34,478 bases of DNA from DUNY01 sp964520055 (GCA_964520055.1 CAZFME010000009.1:1-34478), one strand, 5' to 3'. Counted from the stretch's first letter, positions 25,418 to 34,349 are shown. Numbers and translations: made by a program. Notes: generated by a model from the sequence alone, not told the origin.

Positions 25418-26371
25418 TTGAAAGTAATATATTCGTGCTATTGGGGCAGCTACCTCGCTGTGGTAGCTGCTTCGTTGCATCTTGGGTATATAGATATTAA
25501 GAAATATGATGGCAATAAGATTATGGTCCTACCTATGTTTAACAGGATAAAAAACTACGAACTAGGAAAACTGTTTTTTGTAGGAACTGATGACGCGGGA
25601 ATGGATGTATATATAATTGGTTCAAAAAAGTCTGGATGCATCTTAGAAAAAACCTTTAACGGTATAGCTGAAATATACGGCCTTCGAAAAGAATTGGTAG
25701 TTTTTATCGACCTGAATGTTTTTTACAACATCTTTTTATATACGGGCACTCTTTTAATTAAAAGGCTGAATTTACATCAGATAGGTATAAAACTTGTCGT
25801 GAAAGGCATTGAAAAAAACTATAAAAAGCTAAACAAAGTGGTGCAAAACGTTAAGAACAATCCGATATGTACAAAGTTTAAAACTCGGGATGGATTGATG
25901 AAAATATTTTACTACTGTTATGGCAGTGCACATTCATCGGTGGTGGCTGCTTCCATTCACCTCGGGTTATTGCCAATAGATAGAATACCGGTTTCAAATG
26001 AATTTAAACGGTTGCCTCACTATGATAAGACAGAGTCTTTTGAAATAGGGATACCTTTTTTTATGGGAAAGGATGAATGCAATTCAGATGTATATATATT
26101 GGGGATGGCAAGTCAAAGAGATTTGATTAAACGGGCTATGCTTAGTTTTTTAACACATTTAGGCATAGACACTCAAGATTTATTATTGATAGACACTTTA
26201 GAAAATGTGAACTTAATAACCAAAATAGGAGGCTTCACTTCCAGAAGATTAGGCTTTGTAGGTATAGGCCGACCATTGACGATTATAGGTATTAAGCAAA
26301 AATACCAAGATTTCATTAAGCTAGTAGATGATGTTAAAAGAAAAGAGCAGGAGATGATGGATTCAACTTGA
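25418..26371 (+). CDS. Tandem DUF3189 protein (two fused copies)
   Basis: Two related domains of about 150 residues each. The first (residues 1-146) begins MKVIYSCYWGSYLAVVAASLHLG; the second (from about residue 162) begins MKIFYYCYGSAHSSVVAASIHLG. Both match the DUF3189 family, whose function is unknown. The second copy keeps AHSS, which I recall as conserved in the family; the first has SYLA there and so may be inactive. TTG at 25418 is preferred to ATG 25412, which lies only one base from the GGAGG (25406-25410). The in-frame ATG that opens the second copy could allow a separate product. It lies between spoIIP and der. Confidence 0.75.
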   Translation: MKVIYSCYWGSYLAVVAASLHLGYIDIKKYDGNKIMVLPMFNRIKNYELGKLFFVGTDDAGMDVYIIGSKKSGCILEKTFNGIAEIYGLRKELVVFIDLNVFYNIFLYTGTLLIKRLNLHQIGIKLVVKGIEKNYKKLNKVVQNVKNNPICTKFKTRDGLMKIFYYCYGSAHSSVVAASIHLGLLPIDRIPVSNEFKRLPHYDKTESFEIGIPFFMGKDECNSDVYILGMASQRDLIKRAMLSFLTHLGIDTQDLLLIDTLENVNLITKIGGFTSRRLGFVGIGRPLTIIGIKQKYQDFIKLVDDVKRKEQEMMDST

Positions 26372-26482
26372 CTAAAAAATGTTTTATGACAATAATATTG
26401 ATAGCAGATAAATAAGTTGATGTAGAATGTTTATTAGTTTTTTTGGTTTATGCAATAATGAAATACTATTGGGGGCTACGAA

Positions 26483-27802
26483 ATGAGTTTTATTGTTGCC
26501 ATCGTCGGAAGGCCAAATGTAGGCAAGTCAACACTTTTCAACAGAATCATCGGAAAAAGAGTTTCCATTGTCGATGATAAACCCGGTATAACTCGTGATA
26601 GGATATACGGTGAAACAGAATGGAACGGAAAAAATTTTACTCTGGTAGATACCGGAGGCATTGAACCATCGGCTAAAGATATAATACTAAATCAAATGAA
26701 ACGTCAAGCTTACTTTGCCATCAATACCGCCGATTTGATATTATTTATGGTAGACGGCAAAGATGGGCTGACTCCAACTGATTCAGAGGTAGCCCAGCTT
26801 TTGAGAAAAAACGGAAAACCGGTGTTGTTAGTTGTCAACAAAGTAGACAATTATAAAAAATCATTTCATAATTACGAGTTTTACAAGTTGGGTTTTGGTG
26901 ATCCATTATTCATTTCAGCGGTTCATGGATTGGCAATAGGGGATTTACTTGATGAGGTGACGGATTACATAGAGAAACCGCATATTTCTATAGAAGATGA
27001 TGACATCATCAAAATAGCTATCATAGGTAGGCCCAATGTGGGGAAATCCTCACTTATAAATGCCGTTTTAGGCGAGGAAAGGGTCATTGTAAGTGACATC
27101 CCGGGAACTACCCGGGACGCAATCGATTCATATTTTGAAACTAATGAAAAAAAAATGCTCTTTATTGACACGGCAGGTCTTCGGAAAAAGAGTAAGATTA
27201 GCAAGGATGTAGAATTTTATAGCAATGTAAGAGCTTTAGGAGCCATAGACCGTGCTGATGTTGTACTAATGGTCTTAGATGCATCGCAAAGCATATCAGA
27301 ACAGGATAAACGGATAGCAGGCATTGCCCATGATGCTGGAAAGGCTATAATTATCATTGTAAACAAATGGGATCTGGTAGAAAAGGACTCACACACTATG
27401 AACGACTTCAACAAAAAAATAAAAGACGAATTTGCTTTTATTCAGTATGCACCTGTTGTTTTTATCTCGGCCAAGACTGGTCAAAGGGTTAATCGCATTT
27501 TTGAACTTATAAGTTTTGTTATGGATTATTATACCTTCAGGGTAAAGACAAATGTACTAAATGAGCTAATACGAGAAGCCACTGCTGTGTCGGAACCACC
27601 CTCTTTCAAGGGAAGGAGATTAAAAATATTTTATGCTGTACAGACAGGAATAAAACCGCCGACTTTTGTTTTTTTTGTGAACGATACCAAGCTTTTTCAT
27701 TTTTCATATATAAGGTATTTGGAAAATACTCTTCGCCAGACTTTTGGGTTTGAAGGAACCCCTATAATCATCAAACCTCGTCAAAAGAAAGGAAGCGACT
27801 AA
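26483..27802 (+). CDS. der: Ribosome biogenesis GTPase Der
   Basis: Essential GTPase for maturation of the 50S subunit. Two tandem GTPase domains: G1 GRPNVGKST at residues 8-16 with DTGG near 56 and NKVD near 118, and second G1 GRPNVGKSS near 183 with DTAGLRKKSK near 232 and NKWD near 295. A C-terminal KH-like domain ends in basic residues. Length 439 is standard. GGGGG lies 8 bases ahead of the ATG. Confidence 0.96.
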   Translation: MSFIVAIVGRPNVGKSTLFNRIIGKRVSIVDDKPGITRDRIYGETEWNGKNFTLVDTGGIEPSAKDIILNQMKRQAYFAINTADLILFMVDGKDGLTPTDSEVAQLLRKNGKPVLLVVNKVDNYKKSFHNYEFYKLGFGDPLFISAVHGLAIGDLLDEVTDYIEKPHISIEDDDIIKIAIIGRPNVGKSSLINAVLGEERVIVSDIPGTTRDAIDSYFETNEKKMLFIDTAGLRKKSKISKDVEFYSNVRALGAIDRADVVLMVLDASQSISEQDKRIAGIAHDAGKAIIIIVNKWDLVEKDSHTMNDFNKKIKDEFAFIQYAPVVFISAKTGQRVNRIFELISFVMDYYTFRVKTNVLNELIREATAVSEPPSFKGRRLKIFYAVQTGIKPPTFVFFVNDTKLFHFSYIRYLENTLRQTFGFEGTPIIIKPRQKKGSD

Positions 27803-27804
27803 TT

Positions 27805-28839
27805 ATGTTGAAATTAGCGGTTATAGGTGCTGGAAGTTGGGGGACTGCCTTAGCTAATGTGGCTGTCGAAAATGGTAATTGTACATATCTATGGGTTAGA
27901 CGACAGGAATTGGCGGATGAAATAAGGGAAACACATGAAAATAAGCAGTATTTGCCTGGCGCAAAAATCTCGCCCAAAATAAATGTTTCTACAGATATTG
28001 AGCAAGTGGTATCACAAGCTGATATTATCATAATGGCTGTTCCATCTCAAGTGGTTAGGAATATAGCAAAGAAAATATGCGGTTATTTGAAGAAAGATAT
28101 AATTATAATCAGTGCTGCTAAAGGTATAGAGCTTAATAGCTTTAAAAGCATGTCACAAGTTTTGTCTGAGGAACTTTGTCATAGCGATAAACATAATATT
28201 GTTGCACTGTCGGGGCCCAGCCATGCTGAAGAGGTAATACGGAATCTTCCAACCGCAATAGTAGCGGCTTCTGCTGAACAACAAGCGGCCCAGATGGTTC
28301 AAGATGTTCTTATGAATAGCAGTTTTAGAGTCTATACGAATACCGATATAATCGGAGTGGAGTTGGGTGGTGCTTTAAAAAATGTAATTGCTATCTGTTC
28401 GGGCATTTCCGACGGCCTTGAATTTGGGGATAATACCCGTGCAGCTTTAATGACTCGAGGCATAGTTGAGATAACACGTCTGGGCATAGAACTTGGTGCA
28501 TGTCCGGCAACTTTTTCAGGCCTTTCAGGGATTGGCGATCTCATCGTAACTTGCGGTAGTCAATTTAGCCGAAATCGAAAAGCGGGTATTGAAATCGGCC
28601 GAGGAAAAACCTTAAAAGAGATTATTGAATCAACCAATATGGTTATAGAAGGTATTGATACAACCAAAGCAGCATTTGCACTGGCTCAAAAGCATGAAAT
28701 TGAGATGCCAATTACTGAACAGGCATATTTAGTGCTTTTCGAAGGAAAAGATCCTGCAATTGCCGTTAATTCTCTTATGAATAGAGTTGGTAAGCATGAG
28801 CATGAAGATACAATCTCCCAAAAATTTTTTGTATATTAA
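27805..28839 (+). CDS. gpsA: Glycerol-3-phosphate dehydrogenase [NAD(P)+]
   Basis: Cytoplasmic enzyme that makes sn-glycerol-3-phosphate from dihydroxyacetone phosphate for phospholipid synthesis. The N-terminal nucleotide-binding GAGSWGTALA is at residues 8-17, GPSHAEE near 140, the catalytic lysine region GGALKNVIAICSG near 190, and GDLIVTCGSQFSRNRKAG near 250. Length 344 is usual. It starts two bases after der. The plsY gene usually found between der and gpsA in Clostridia is absent. Confidence 0.95.
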   Translation: MLKLAVIGAGSWGTALANVAVENGNCTYLWVRRQELADEIRETHENKQYLPGAKISPKINVSTDIEQVVSQADIIIMAVPSQVVRNIAKKICGYLKKDIIIISAAKGIELNSFKSMSQVLSEELCHSDKHNIVALSGPSHAEEVIRNLPTAIVAASAEQQAAQMVQDVLMNSSFRVYTNTDIIGVELGGALKNVIAICSGISDGLEFGDNTRAALMTRGIVEITRLGIELGACPATFSGLSGIGDLIVTCGSQFSRNRKAGIEIGRGKTLKEIIESTNMVIEGIDTTKAAFALAQKHEIEMPITEQAYLVLFEGKDPAIAVNSLMNRVGKHEHEDTISQKFFVY

Positions 28840-28841
28840 AG

Positions 28842-28871
28842 AACGTGGATTGCCACGTTTTTTCTTTTTTT
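28842..28871 (+). terminator. Terminator after gpsA
   Basis: AACGTGG (28842-28848) and CCACGTT (28853-28859) form a 7-bp stem with an ATTG loop, followed by a T-rich run to 28871. It separates der-gpsA from the spoIVA leader. Confidence 0.8.
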
Positions 28872-29023
28872 AAGTAATAAACAATGGACCTTGTCATATA
28901 TATATACTGTATATTGTTAAAGTTAATCACCCCTCCTCTGGGAATTCGGATAAGCTTTAACGGCGAAGATACCGAACATTGAAAAACTTGAAAGGGGGGG
29001 AAAGAAAAAAGGGAGGGAAGCTG
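28872..29023 (+). promoter_or_regulatory. spoIVA leader region
   Basis: About 150 bases before spoIVA. An AT-rich patch at 28891-28917 includes TTGTCA and TCATATA but no well-spaced -10 partner. CCCTCC at 28931-28936 is exactly complementary to GGAGGG (29012-29017) in the spoIVA ribosome-binding site, so the leader RNA could fold back on it. A sigma-E promoter would be expected for this gene but I could not place one. Confidence 0.3.
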
Positions 29024-30455
29024 ATGGAAAAATATGACTTATTTAAAGATATCGTCGAGAGGACCGGAGGGGATATTTATATAGGCGTAGTGGGGCCTGT
29101 GCGAGCGGGTAAATCCACTTTTGTTAAAAAATTTATGGAATTAATAGTAATACCCAATATATCTGATTCAAATGACCGCTCAAGAGCCAAGGATGAACTC
29201 CCACAAAGCGGTGCCGGTAAAATTATTACTACGGCAGAACCAAAATTTATTCCAAGTGAAGCCATAGAAATCACCATTAAAGATAACAGGTGCATTGGGG
29301 TATGAAGATGAAAACGGTCCAAGAATGGTGGCTACACCTTGGTTTGAAGAGGAAATACCTTTTCAGGAAGCCGCCGAAATCGGCACAAGAAAAGTTATTG
29401 AAGAACACTCGACCTTAGGTTTGGTTGTAACTACCGATGGGTCTGTTACCGAAATTCCAAGGGAAAACTACGTTCAAGCCGAAGAAAGAATCGTTGAAGA
29501 GTTAAAATCCATAGGTAAGCCTTTTGTTATGGTGCTTAACACCGCCAAGCCTTATGATGAAAAAACTAAGAATATGAAAGAAATACTTGAAACCAAATAT
29601 GATGTGCCGGTATTGCCTGTAGATTGTCAAGATATGAGCGTTGAGGATATATATAAAATATTGGAAGAAGTGTTATATGAGTTCCCAATTATGGAAATAA
29701 ATATACGAATACCCGGCTGGGTACAGGTTTTGAAAAAGGATCACTGGCTCAGACAACAGTTTGAAGAGGCTGTAAAAGATACTGTAAAAGATATAAAGCG
29801 TTTGAGAGGCATAGAGAAAACATTGGAAGCCTTTAGGGCTTATGATTTTATTGAAAAAGTACAGCTCAAAGAAATGAATTTAGGTTTAGGAACGGCAGAA
29901 GTTATAATGGATACTGGAAAAGACTTGTTTTATAAAGTCCTCAGCGAATCATCAGATATGACAATAACCGGAGAAAGGGATCTTTTACAGCTTATGGGTG
30001 ATCTGACTAAGGCAAAAAAAGCGTATGATAAAGTAGCAAAGGCTTTGGAAGATGTCCAAAAAATAGGGTATGGAATAGTGCCTCCCCAGTTGGATGAGAT
30101 GAGCTTGGAAGAACCTAAAATCATTCGACAAGGAGCCAGATTTGGTGTTAAGTTAAAGGCTGTGGCACCATCTATCCATATGATAAGGACTGATATTAAT
30201 GCAGAAGTATCGCCTATAATCGGTACGGAAAAACAAAGTGAAGAACTCATCAATTACTTAATAAGCGAATTTGAAAGTGATCCATCAAAGCTTTGGGAAA
30301 CCAACCTTTTTGGAAAATCCTTAAACGATCTTGTAAGAGAAGGAATACAAAATAAAATATTTAATATGCCGGAATCAGCCCAAGACAAGATTCAAGAGAC
30401 ATTACAGCGCATTGTAAATGAGGGTAGTGGGGGATTGATATGTATAATTCTATAG
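29024..30455 (+). pseudogene. spoIVA: Stage IV sporulation protein A, disrupted by frameshift and internal deletion
   Basis: SpoIVA is the ATPase that polymerises on the forespore surface as the base of the spore coat. The first part reads MEKYDLFKDIVERTGGD with the Walker A GPVRAGKST near residue 21-29 and stops at 29303-29305; the true ATG is 29024 with GGGAGGG upstream. The rest continues in another frame from 29289 (GALGYEDENGPRM) to the normal C-terminus GSGGLICIIL. At the join (29287-29289) the family has about 16-18 more residues, including the VDCVGY-like G3 region, that are missing here. So there is both a loss of roughly 50 bases and a frame change. Everything else aligns well to the family from memory. 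It may be a true lesion or an assembly error. Confidence 0.85.
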
Positions 30456-30490
30456 AATCAATACTATAAATATTGAGGTGAATATAAGCG

Positions 30491-30530
30491 GTCAGATGTG
30501 TTTTTAATAAAATACATCTGACTTTTTTTA
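30491..30530 (+). terminator. Terminator after spoIVA
   Basis: GTCAGATGT (30491-30499) pairs with ACATCTGAC (30514-30522), extended by further T/A pairs toward the loop, and is followed by TTTTTTT. A strong intrinsic terminator; the remaining 170 bases up to the acylphosphatase gene are AT-rich with no clear promoter. Confidence 0.85.
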
Positions 30531-30698
30531 TTACCTAATTTTCGAGATATATACTGTTATCAACGTGGTAAATATGCTTATATTATTAGGTAAATAGCAG
30601 GATTTTCATGTAAGAATATAGAACATAATTTTAAACATGGCACTATCCTGGCATTTTGATTGGTACATTTGGTAAATGGAGGAAAGAGGAGGGTTTTA

Positions 30699-30974
30699 AT
30701 GGACAAATCAGCTTGCATTTACCTGTATGGTGTTGTCCAGGGTGTAGGCATGCGATATTCAGTATATAGAAAGGCTACAAGCCTTAAGTTGTTGGGATAT
30801 GTTAAAAATATGCTTGATGGCAGTGTTAAAATTGAAGTTGAGGGTGATGAGACTTCGATCTTAACTCTACTTGATTATGTCAAACAGGACGTTCGATGGG
30901 CTCGGGTGGAAAGAACCCAAATAATTTGGAAAGACTATGAAGGTAAATATAAACAGTTTAAAATATACGGGTGA
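30699..30974 (+). CDS. Acylphosphatase
   Basis: Small cytoplasmic hydrolase of carboxyl-phosphate bonds. GVVQGVGMR at residues 11-19 supplies the catalytic Arg19, and Asn37 in GYVKNMLDGSV is the second catalytic residue; both are present. Length is 91 residues, exactly as usual. The frame opens earlier at TTG 30660, but ATG 30699 follows GAGGAGGG. The stop overlaps the rarA start region. Confidence 0.92.
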   Translation: MDKSACIYLYGVVQGVGMRYSVYRKATSLKLLGYVKNMLDGSVKIEVEGDETSILTLLDYVKQDVRWARVERTQIIWKDYEGKYKQFKIYG

Positions 30975-32323
30975 TGATGATGAATAAGCAAACATCGATT
31001 TTTGATAGGACAGGGAAAAAGGTATCAGGCCCCTTAGCTGACAGAATGAGGCCAAAAAACCTTGATGAATTAGAAGGTCAAGAACATATACTAGGTGAAG
31101 GTAAAATATTGAGAAAACTCATTGAAAGTGACAGTATAACATCAATGATACTATGGGGTCCACCGGGAGTGGGTAAGACTACTTTGGCAAAAATTATTGC
31201 CGAAAGAACCCATGCTGTATTTGAAAACTTCAGTGCTGTGCTTTCGGGAATAAAGGAAATTAGAGAAGTTATGAAACAAGCTGAAGAGCGTCGGATGTAT
31301 GGGCAAAGTACACTGCTTTTTATTGATGAAATTCATCGATTTAACAAATCACAGCAGGATGCTTTCCTGCCTTTTGTAGAAAGAGGAGATGTAATTCTAA
31401 TCGGTGCTACCACGGAAAATCCATCATTCGAACTAAATTCGGCTCTACTTTCACGATCAAAAGTATTTGTATTAAAGCCTTTAAAACCGGAAAATGTTGT
31501 AACCCTGTTAAAAAGAGCCGTTAAAGATGAAGAACGTGGACTGGGCAAAATAAATATCGATATCAAGGATGAAATCCTTGAAAAGCTCTCAGTTTACGCC
31601 AACGGAGATGCCAGAGTGGCATTAAATACGTTGGAATTGGCAGTACTAAGCTCAACGCCGGCAAAAGACGGTGTCATATACATTACCGACGAAGTTCTTG
31701 AAGAGGCCTTTCAAAAGAAAACTCTCTTATATGACAAAAAGGGAGAAGAGCATTACAATCTTATTTCGGCTTTTCACAAATCTATCAGAAATAGTGACAG
31801 TGATGCAACTATCTACTGGCTTGCTCGTATGCTTGAAGCCGGTGAAGACCCACTCTATGTAGCTCGGCGGATGATTCGCATTGCATCAGAAGATGTTGGC
31901 CTGGCTGATCCAAAGGCTATAGAACAAGCTGTGGCAGCATTTCATGCTGCACATTTTATCGGTATGCCGGAATGTAGTACGAGCTTGACTCAGGCAGCGG
32001 TTTATCTTGCACTGGCACCCAAGTCAAACGCTCTTTATACAGGCTATCTAAAAGCAAAGGAAGATGCAGAAAAAACCATTGCTCAGCCAGTTCCATTGCA
32101 TATAAGAAATGCCCCGACAAGACTAATGCAAGAACTAGGTTATGGCAGAGAATATAAATATGCTCATGACTTTGAAAATAAGGTTACGGCTATGGAGTGT
32201 TTGCCAGAAAATTTAATAGGTACAAAGTACTATCGCCCAACAAACATGGGAGAAGAACAAAGATTTAAGGAAAAAAAAGATAACATTGAATTACTACGAA
32301 AGAGAACTAATAAACCCCGATAA
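30974..32323 (+). CDS. rarA: Replication-associated recombination protein A (AAA+ ATPase RarA/MgsA)
   Basis: AAA+ ATPase of the clamp-loader type that acts at stalled replication forks and binds SSB. MRPKNLDELEGQEHILG near the N-terminus, Walker A GPPGVGKTT near residue 60, Walker B FIDEIHRFNKSQQD near 117, GATTENPSFELNSALLSR (sensor 1 and arginine finger) near 140, and the C-terminal helical domain with MPECSTSLTQAAVYLALAPKSN. Length is about 449. GTG 30971 and three ATG codons in a row leave the exact start open; ATG 30974 overlaps the acylphosphatase stop as TGATG. Confidence 0.93.
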   Translation: MMMNKQTSIFDRTGKKVSGPLADRMRPKNLDELEGQEHILGEGKILRKLIESDSITSMILWGPPGVGKTTLAKIIAERTHAVFENFSAVLSGIKEIREVMKQAEERRMYGQSTLLFIDEIHRFNKSQQDAFLPFVERGDVILIGATTENPSFELNSALLSRSKVFVLKPLKPENVVTLLKRAVKDEERGLGKINIDIKDEILEKLSVYANGDARVALNTLELAVLSSTPAKDGVIYITDEVLEEAFQKKTLLYDKKGEEHYNLISAFHKSIRNSDSDATIYWLARMLEAGEDPLYVARRMIRIASEDVGLADPKAIEQAVAAFHAAHFIGMPECSTSLTQAAVYLALAPKSNALYTGYLKAKEDAEKTIAQPVPLHIRNAPTRLMQELGYGREYKYAHDFENKVTAMECLPENLIGTKYYRPTNMGEEQRFKEKKDNIELLRKRTNKPR

Positions 32324-32354
32324 CAAATATTAATTAACGAAAGGAAAACACAAA

Positions 32355-33314
32355 ATGCTTAACTGTTTAACTGATGTAAAAGGGATACAAGTGGGTCATG
32401 CTCAAGATTATGAGGCTGGCACCGGTTGCACAGTAATTTTATGCAAAGACGGAGCGATTGCAGGTGTTGACGTGCGCGGTGGGGCTCCGGGAACTCGAGA
32501 GACAGATTTGCTAGCACCGGAGAATTTAATACAAAAAGTACACGCCATATACTTGAGCGGCGGAAGTGCTTTTGGTCTTGATGGCGCATCAGGGGTAATG
32601 CATTATTTAGAGGAAAATCAAATAGGTTTTGATGTTGGGGTAACGAGGGTTCCAATTGTACCGGCTGCTGTTATTTTTGATTTAAATGTTGGAAATTATC
32701 GAAGAAGACCGGATTTTAAAATGGGATATGCAGCTTGTTTGAATGCAACAGGAAAAAATAATGCAGTAGGAAATGTGGGAGCCGGAACAGGAGCTACTGT
32801 GGGTAAATATTTTGGTGATGAGTTTTCCATGAAGGGCGGCCTTGGCGCTGCTTCAATTAATGTAGGTGAATTGGTGGTAGCGGCTCTAGTAGTTGTGAAT
32901 TGTTTAGGAGATGTAATAGATCCGGATACAGGAGATATTTTAGCCGGAACGCTAAATGAAACAAAAAATGACTTTGTAAACACCTTAGAAATTATAAAAA
33001 AAGGTTCAAGTCTAGCAAACTCTTTTGGTGGGAATACCGCTATTGGAGTGGTAGCAACCAACGGCCTTCTTTCAAAATCCGAAGCAGGCAAGGTGGCTTC
33101 TATGGCACACAACGGCTATGCCAGAACCATTAGACCGGTACATACCATGTTCGATGGAGATACAATTTTTTGTCTTTCATTAGGAAGTATAAAAACAGAT
33201 GTTTCCACCGTTGGAATTCTAGCGGCCGAAGTAATGGCTAAGGCAATAGTGTATGCGATAAAAAGTGCGGAACCACTGTATGGCAGGAAGTCTTATAAAT
33301 CTTTTGTTATATAA
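32355..33314 (+). CDS. S58/P1-family aminopeptidase (DmpA-like)
   Basis: Member of the DmpA/BapA self-processing peptidase family of Ntn-like fold. The start LTDVKGIQVGHAQDYEAGTGCTV, the GGAPGTRETDLL motif and YLSGGSAFGLDGASGV are clear family signatures. GGLGAASINVG places the likely nucleophile at Ser167, the site where the family cuts itself into two chains; here the residue before it is Ala rather than Gly. Length 319 is typical. ATG follows GAAAGGAAAAC. Substrate cannot be told from sequence. A repeat arm starts 10 bases after the stop. Confidence 0.88.
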   Translation: MLNCLTDVKGIQVGHAQDYEAGTGCTVILCKDGAIAGVDVRGGAPGTRETDLLAPENLIQKVHAIYLSGGSAFGLDGASGVMHYLEENQIGFDVGVTRVPIVPAAVIFDLNVGNYRRRPDFKMGYAACLNATGKNNAVGNVGAGTGATVGKYFGDEFSMKGGLGAASINVGELVVAALVVVNCLGDVIDPDTGDILAGTLNETKNDFVNTLEIIKKGSSLANSFGGNTAIGVVATNGLLSKSEAGKVASMAHNGYARTIRPVHTMFDGDTIFCLSLGSIKTDVSTVGILAAEVMAKAIVYAIKSAEPLYGRKSYKSFVI

Positions 33315-33323
33315 TGATATTGG

Positions 33324-33360
33324 TTTTAGCGTAGGAAGTTGCTTGGGTGAAGATGACGAT
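33324..33360. repeat. Solo arm related to the 22993-23290 palindromic element
   Basis: About 37 bases match the left end of the element at 22990-23026 at roughly 29 of 37 positions, sharing GAAGTTGCT-like and TGAAGATGACG segments. No partner inverted arm is present in the following 110 bases. It also starts just behind a stop codon. Confidence 0.6.
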
Positions 33361-33419
33361 AATAGAAACAATATTCCTTTTATTCTGTAACTTAATTGTA
33401 TCAATCAAAAATAAAAAAG

Positions 33420-33448
33420 TCACTTTATTTTCCTTTCATGCATAGAAT
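33420..33448 (+). promoter_or_regulatory. Sigma-E-like promoter for yunB
   Basis: TCACTTT (33420-33426), 14-base spacer, CATAGAAT (33441-33448). The -10 differs at one position from the sigma-E form CATACAAT and the -35 at two from KMATATT. yunB is a known sigma-E gene in Bacillus subtilis, which supports the call. Confidence 0.5.
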
Positions 33449-33469
33449 AGTCAGGAAGGGGGGTTTTTT

Positions 33470-34117
33470 ATGTTTAGAGTCCGACGATTTTTTAGGACTT
33501 TAAAACCTAGAACCCTTAAACTCTATATGTTTTTTTTAATGTTTTTTATTACATTTTACAGTGTTTTTAATTTTGTCGAGCACCAATTAACTCCTAATAT
33601 TATAGCTATCGCTGAAACCCAAGCAAGAATTATAGCCACTAAAGCTATTAACCAAGCTGTGAAAGATAAAGTAGCGAAAAATGTTCAATATAAGGACTTA
33701 GTATCAATACATAAAGATACAAGCGGTCAGGTAACTTTAATTCAGATAAATACCGTAGAAATAAATCGGCTTGAATCTGAAACGGCATTGGAAGTGATTA
33801 AAGTTTTGCGTGAAGTAACCATGGATGGTATTACGATACCTATAGGATCGGCTACGAGGAGCAAAATACTGTCCAATTATGGCCCTGTGATACGTGTATC
33901 ATTATTACCTGCAGGAACAGCTGACGTAAATACAGTTGAAGCCTTTGAAGAAGCAGGTATAAATCAAACGCGCCATAGAGTAGTTCTTGAGATAATAGCT
34001 AATATTCAAGTCATACAACCTTTGCTAAGCTCAAACATTACCGTTAAAACACATGTACCTATAGTGGAAACGATTATAATTGGAAATGTTCCTCAGGCTA
34101 TTTTGGATTTTAAATAA
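33470..34117 (+). CDS. yunB: Sporulation protein YunB
   Basis: Membrane-anchored sporulation protein of 215 residues, known to be needed for efficient sporulation in Bacillus with unknown biochemistry. Basic N-terminus then a membrane segment at about residues 17-37; the rest should lie outside the cytoplasm. Family segments seen are ATKAINQAVKDKVAKNVQYKDL and IPIGSATRSKILSNYGPVIRVSLLP (in parts), and a C-terminal THVPIVETIIIGNVPQ. ATG follows GGAAGGGGGG. It stands alone between the repeat arm and the rRNA promoter region. Confidence 0.9.
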   Translation: MFRVRRFFRTLKPRTLKLYMFFLMFFITFYSVFNFVEHQLTPNIIAIAETQARIIATKAINQAVKDKVAKNVQYKDLVSIHKDTSGQVTLIQINTVEINRLESETALEVIKVLREVTMDGITIPIGSATRSKILSNYGPVIRVSLLPAGTADVNTVEAFEEAGINQTRHRVVLEIIANIQVIQPLLSSNITVKTHVPIVETIIIGNVPQAILDFK

Positions 34118-34296
34118 TATTTATACAGCTGAAAAAAAGCGATATAAGAAGTATATGAAAGAATACGGCACCAGGTATTGTAAGGTTATCGTCTATAATA
34201 ATTGAAGTTATTATTGGCATATGGTATATTAAACATCGTTGATTAGCTGGTTAGTCGATTCACCTTTATAATAAAAAAATAAAATTTCCAAAACAG
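34118..34296. other. Spacer between yunB and the rRNA promoters
   Basis: AT-rich, no gene, no clear terminator for yunB. The last 40 bases (about 34268-34294) are A- and T-runs right before the -35 of the first promoter and would suit an UP element. Confidence 0.5.
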
Positions 34297-34325
34297 TTGA
34301 CACTGATTGGATGAACTGATATAAT
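34297..34325 (+). promoter_or_regulatory. rRNA promoter P1, perfect sigma-A consensus
   Basis: TTGACA (34297-34302), exactly 17 bases, TATAAT (34320-34325), with an A/T-rich tract upstream. Both hexamers and spacing are ideal, as expected of a ribosomal RNA promoter. Confidence 0.9.
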
Positions 34326-34349
34326 TAGAAACTGTTGGGTTAAATCTTC

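Noticed and set aside
29295..30455. The second spoIVA piece as a separate gene starting at TTG 29295
   Set aside because: It aligns as the remainder of SpoIVA in another frame, begins inside a conserved segment (ALGYEDENG), and has no properly spaced ribosome-binding site.
32696..33112. 138-codon minus-strand frame inside the P1-family peptidase gene
   Set aside because: Shadow of a clearly conserved gene; low-complexity Ser/Pro/Ala composition typical of antisense readings.
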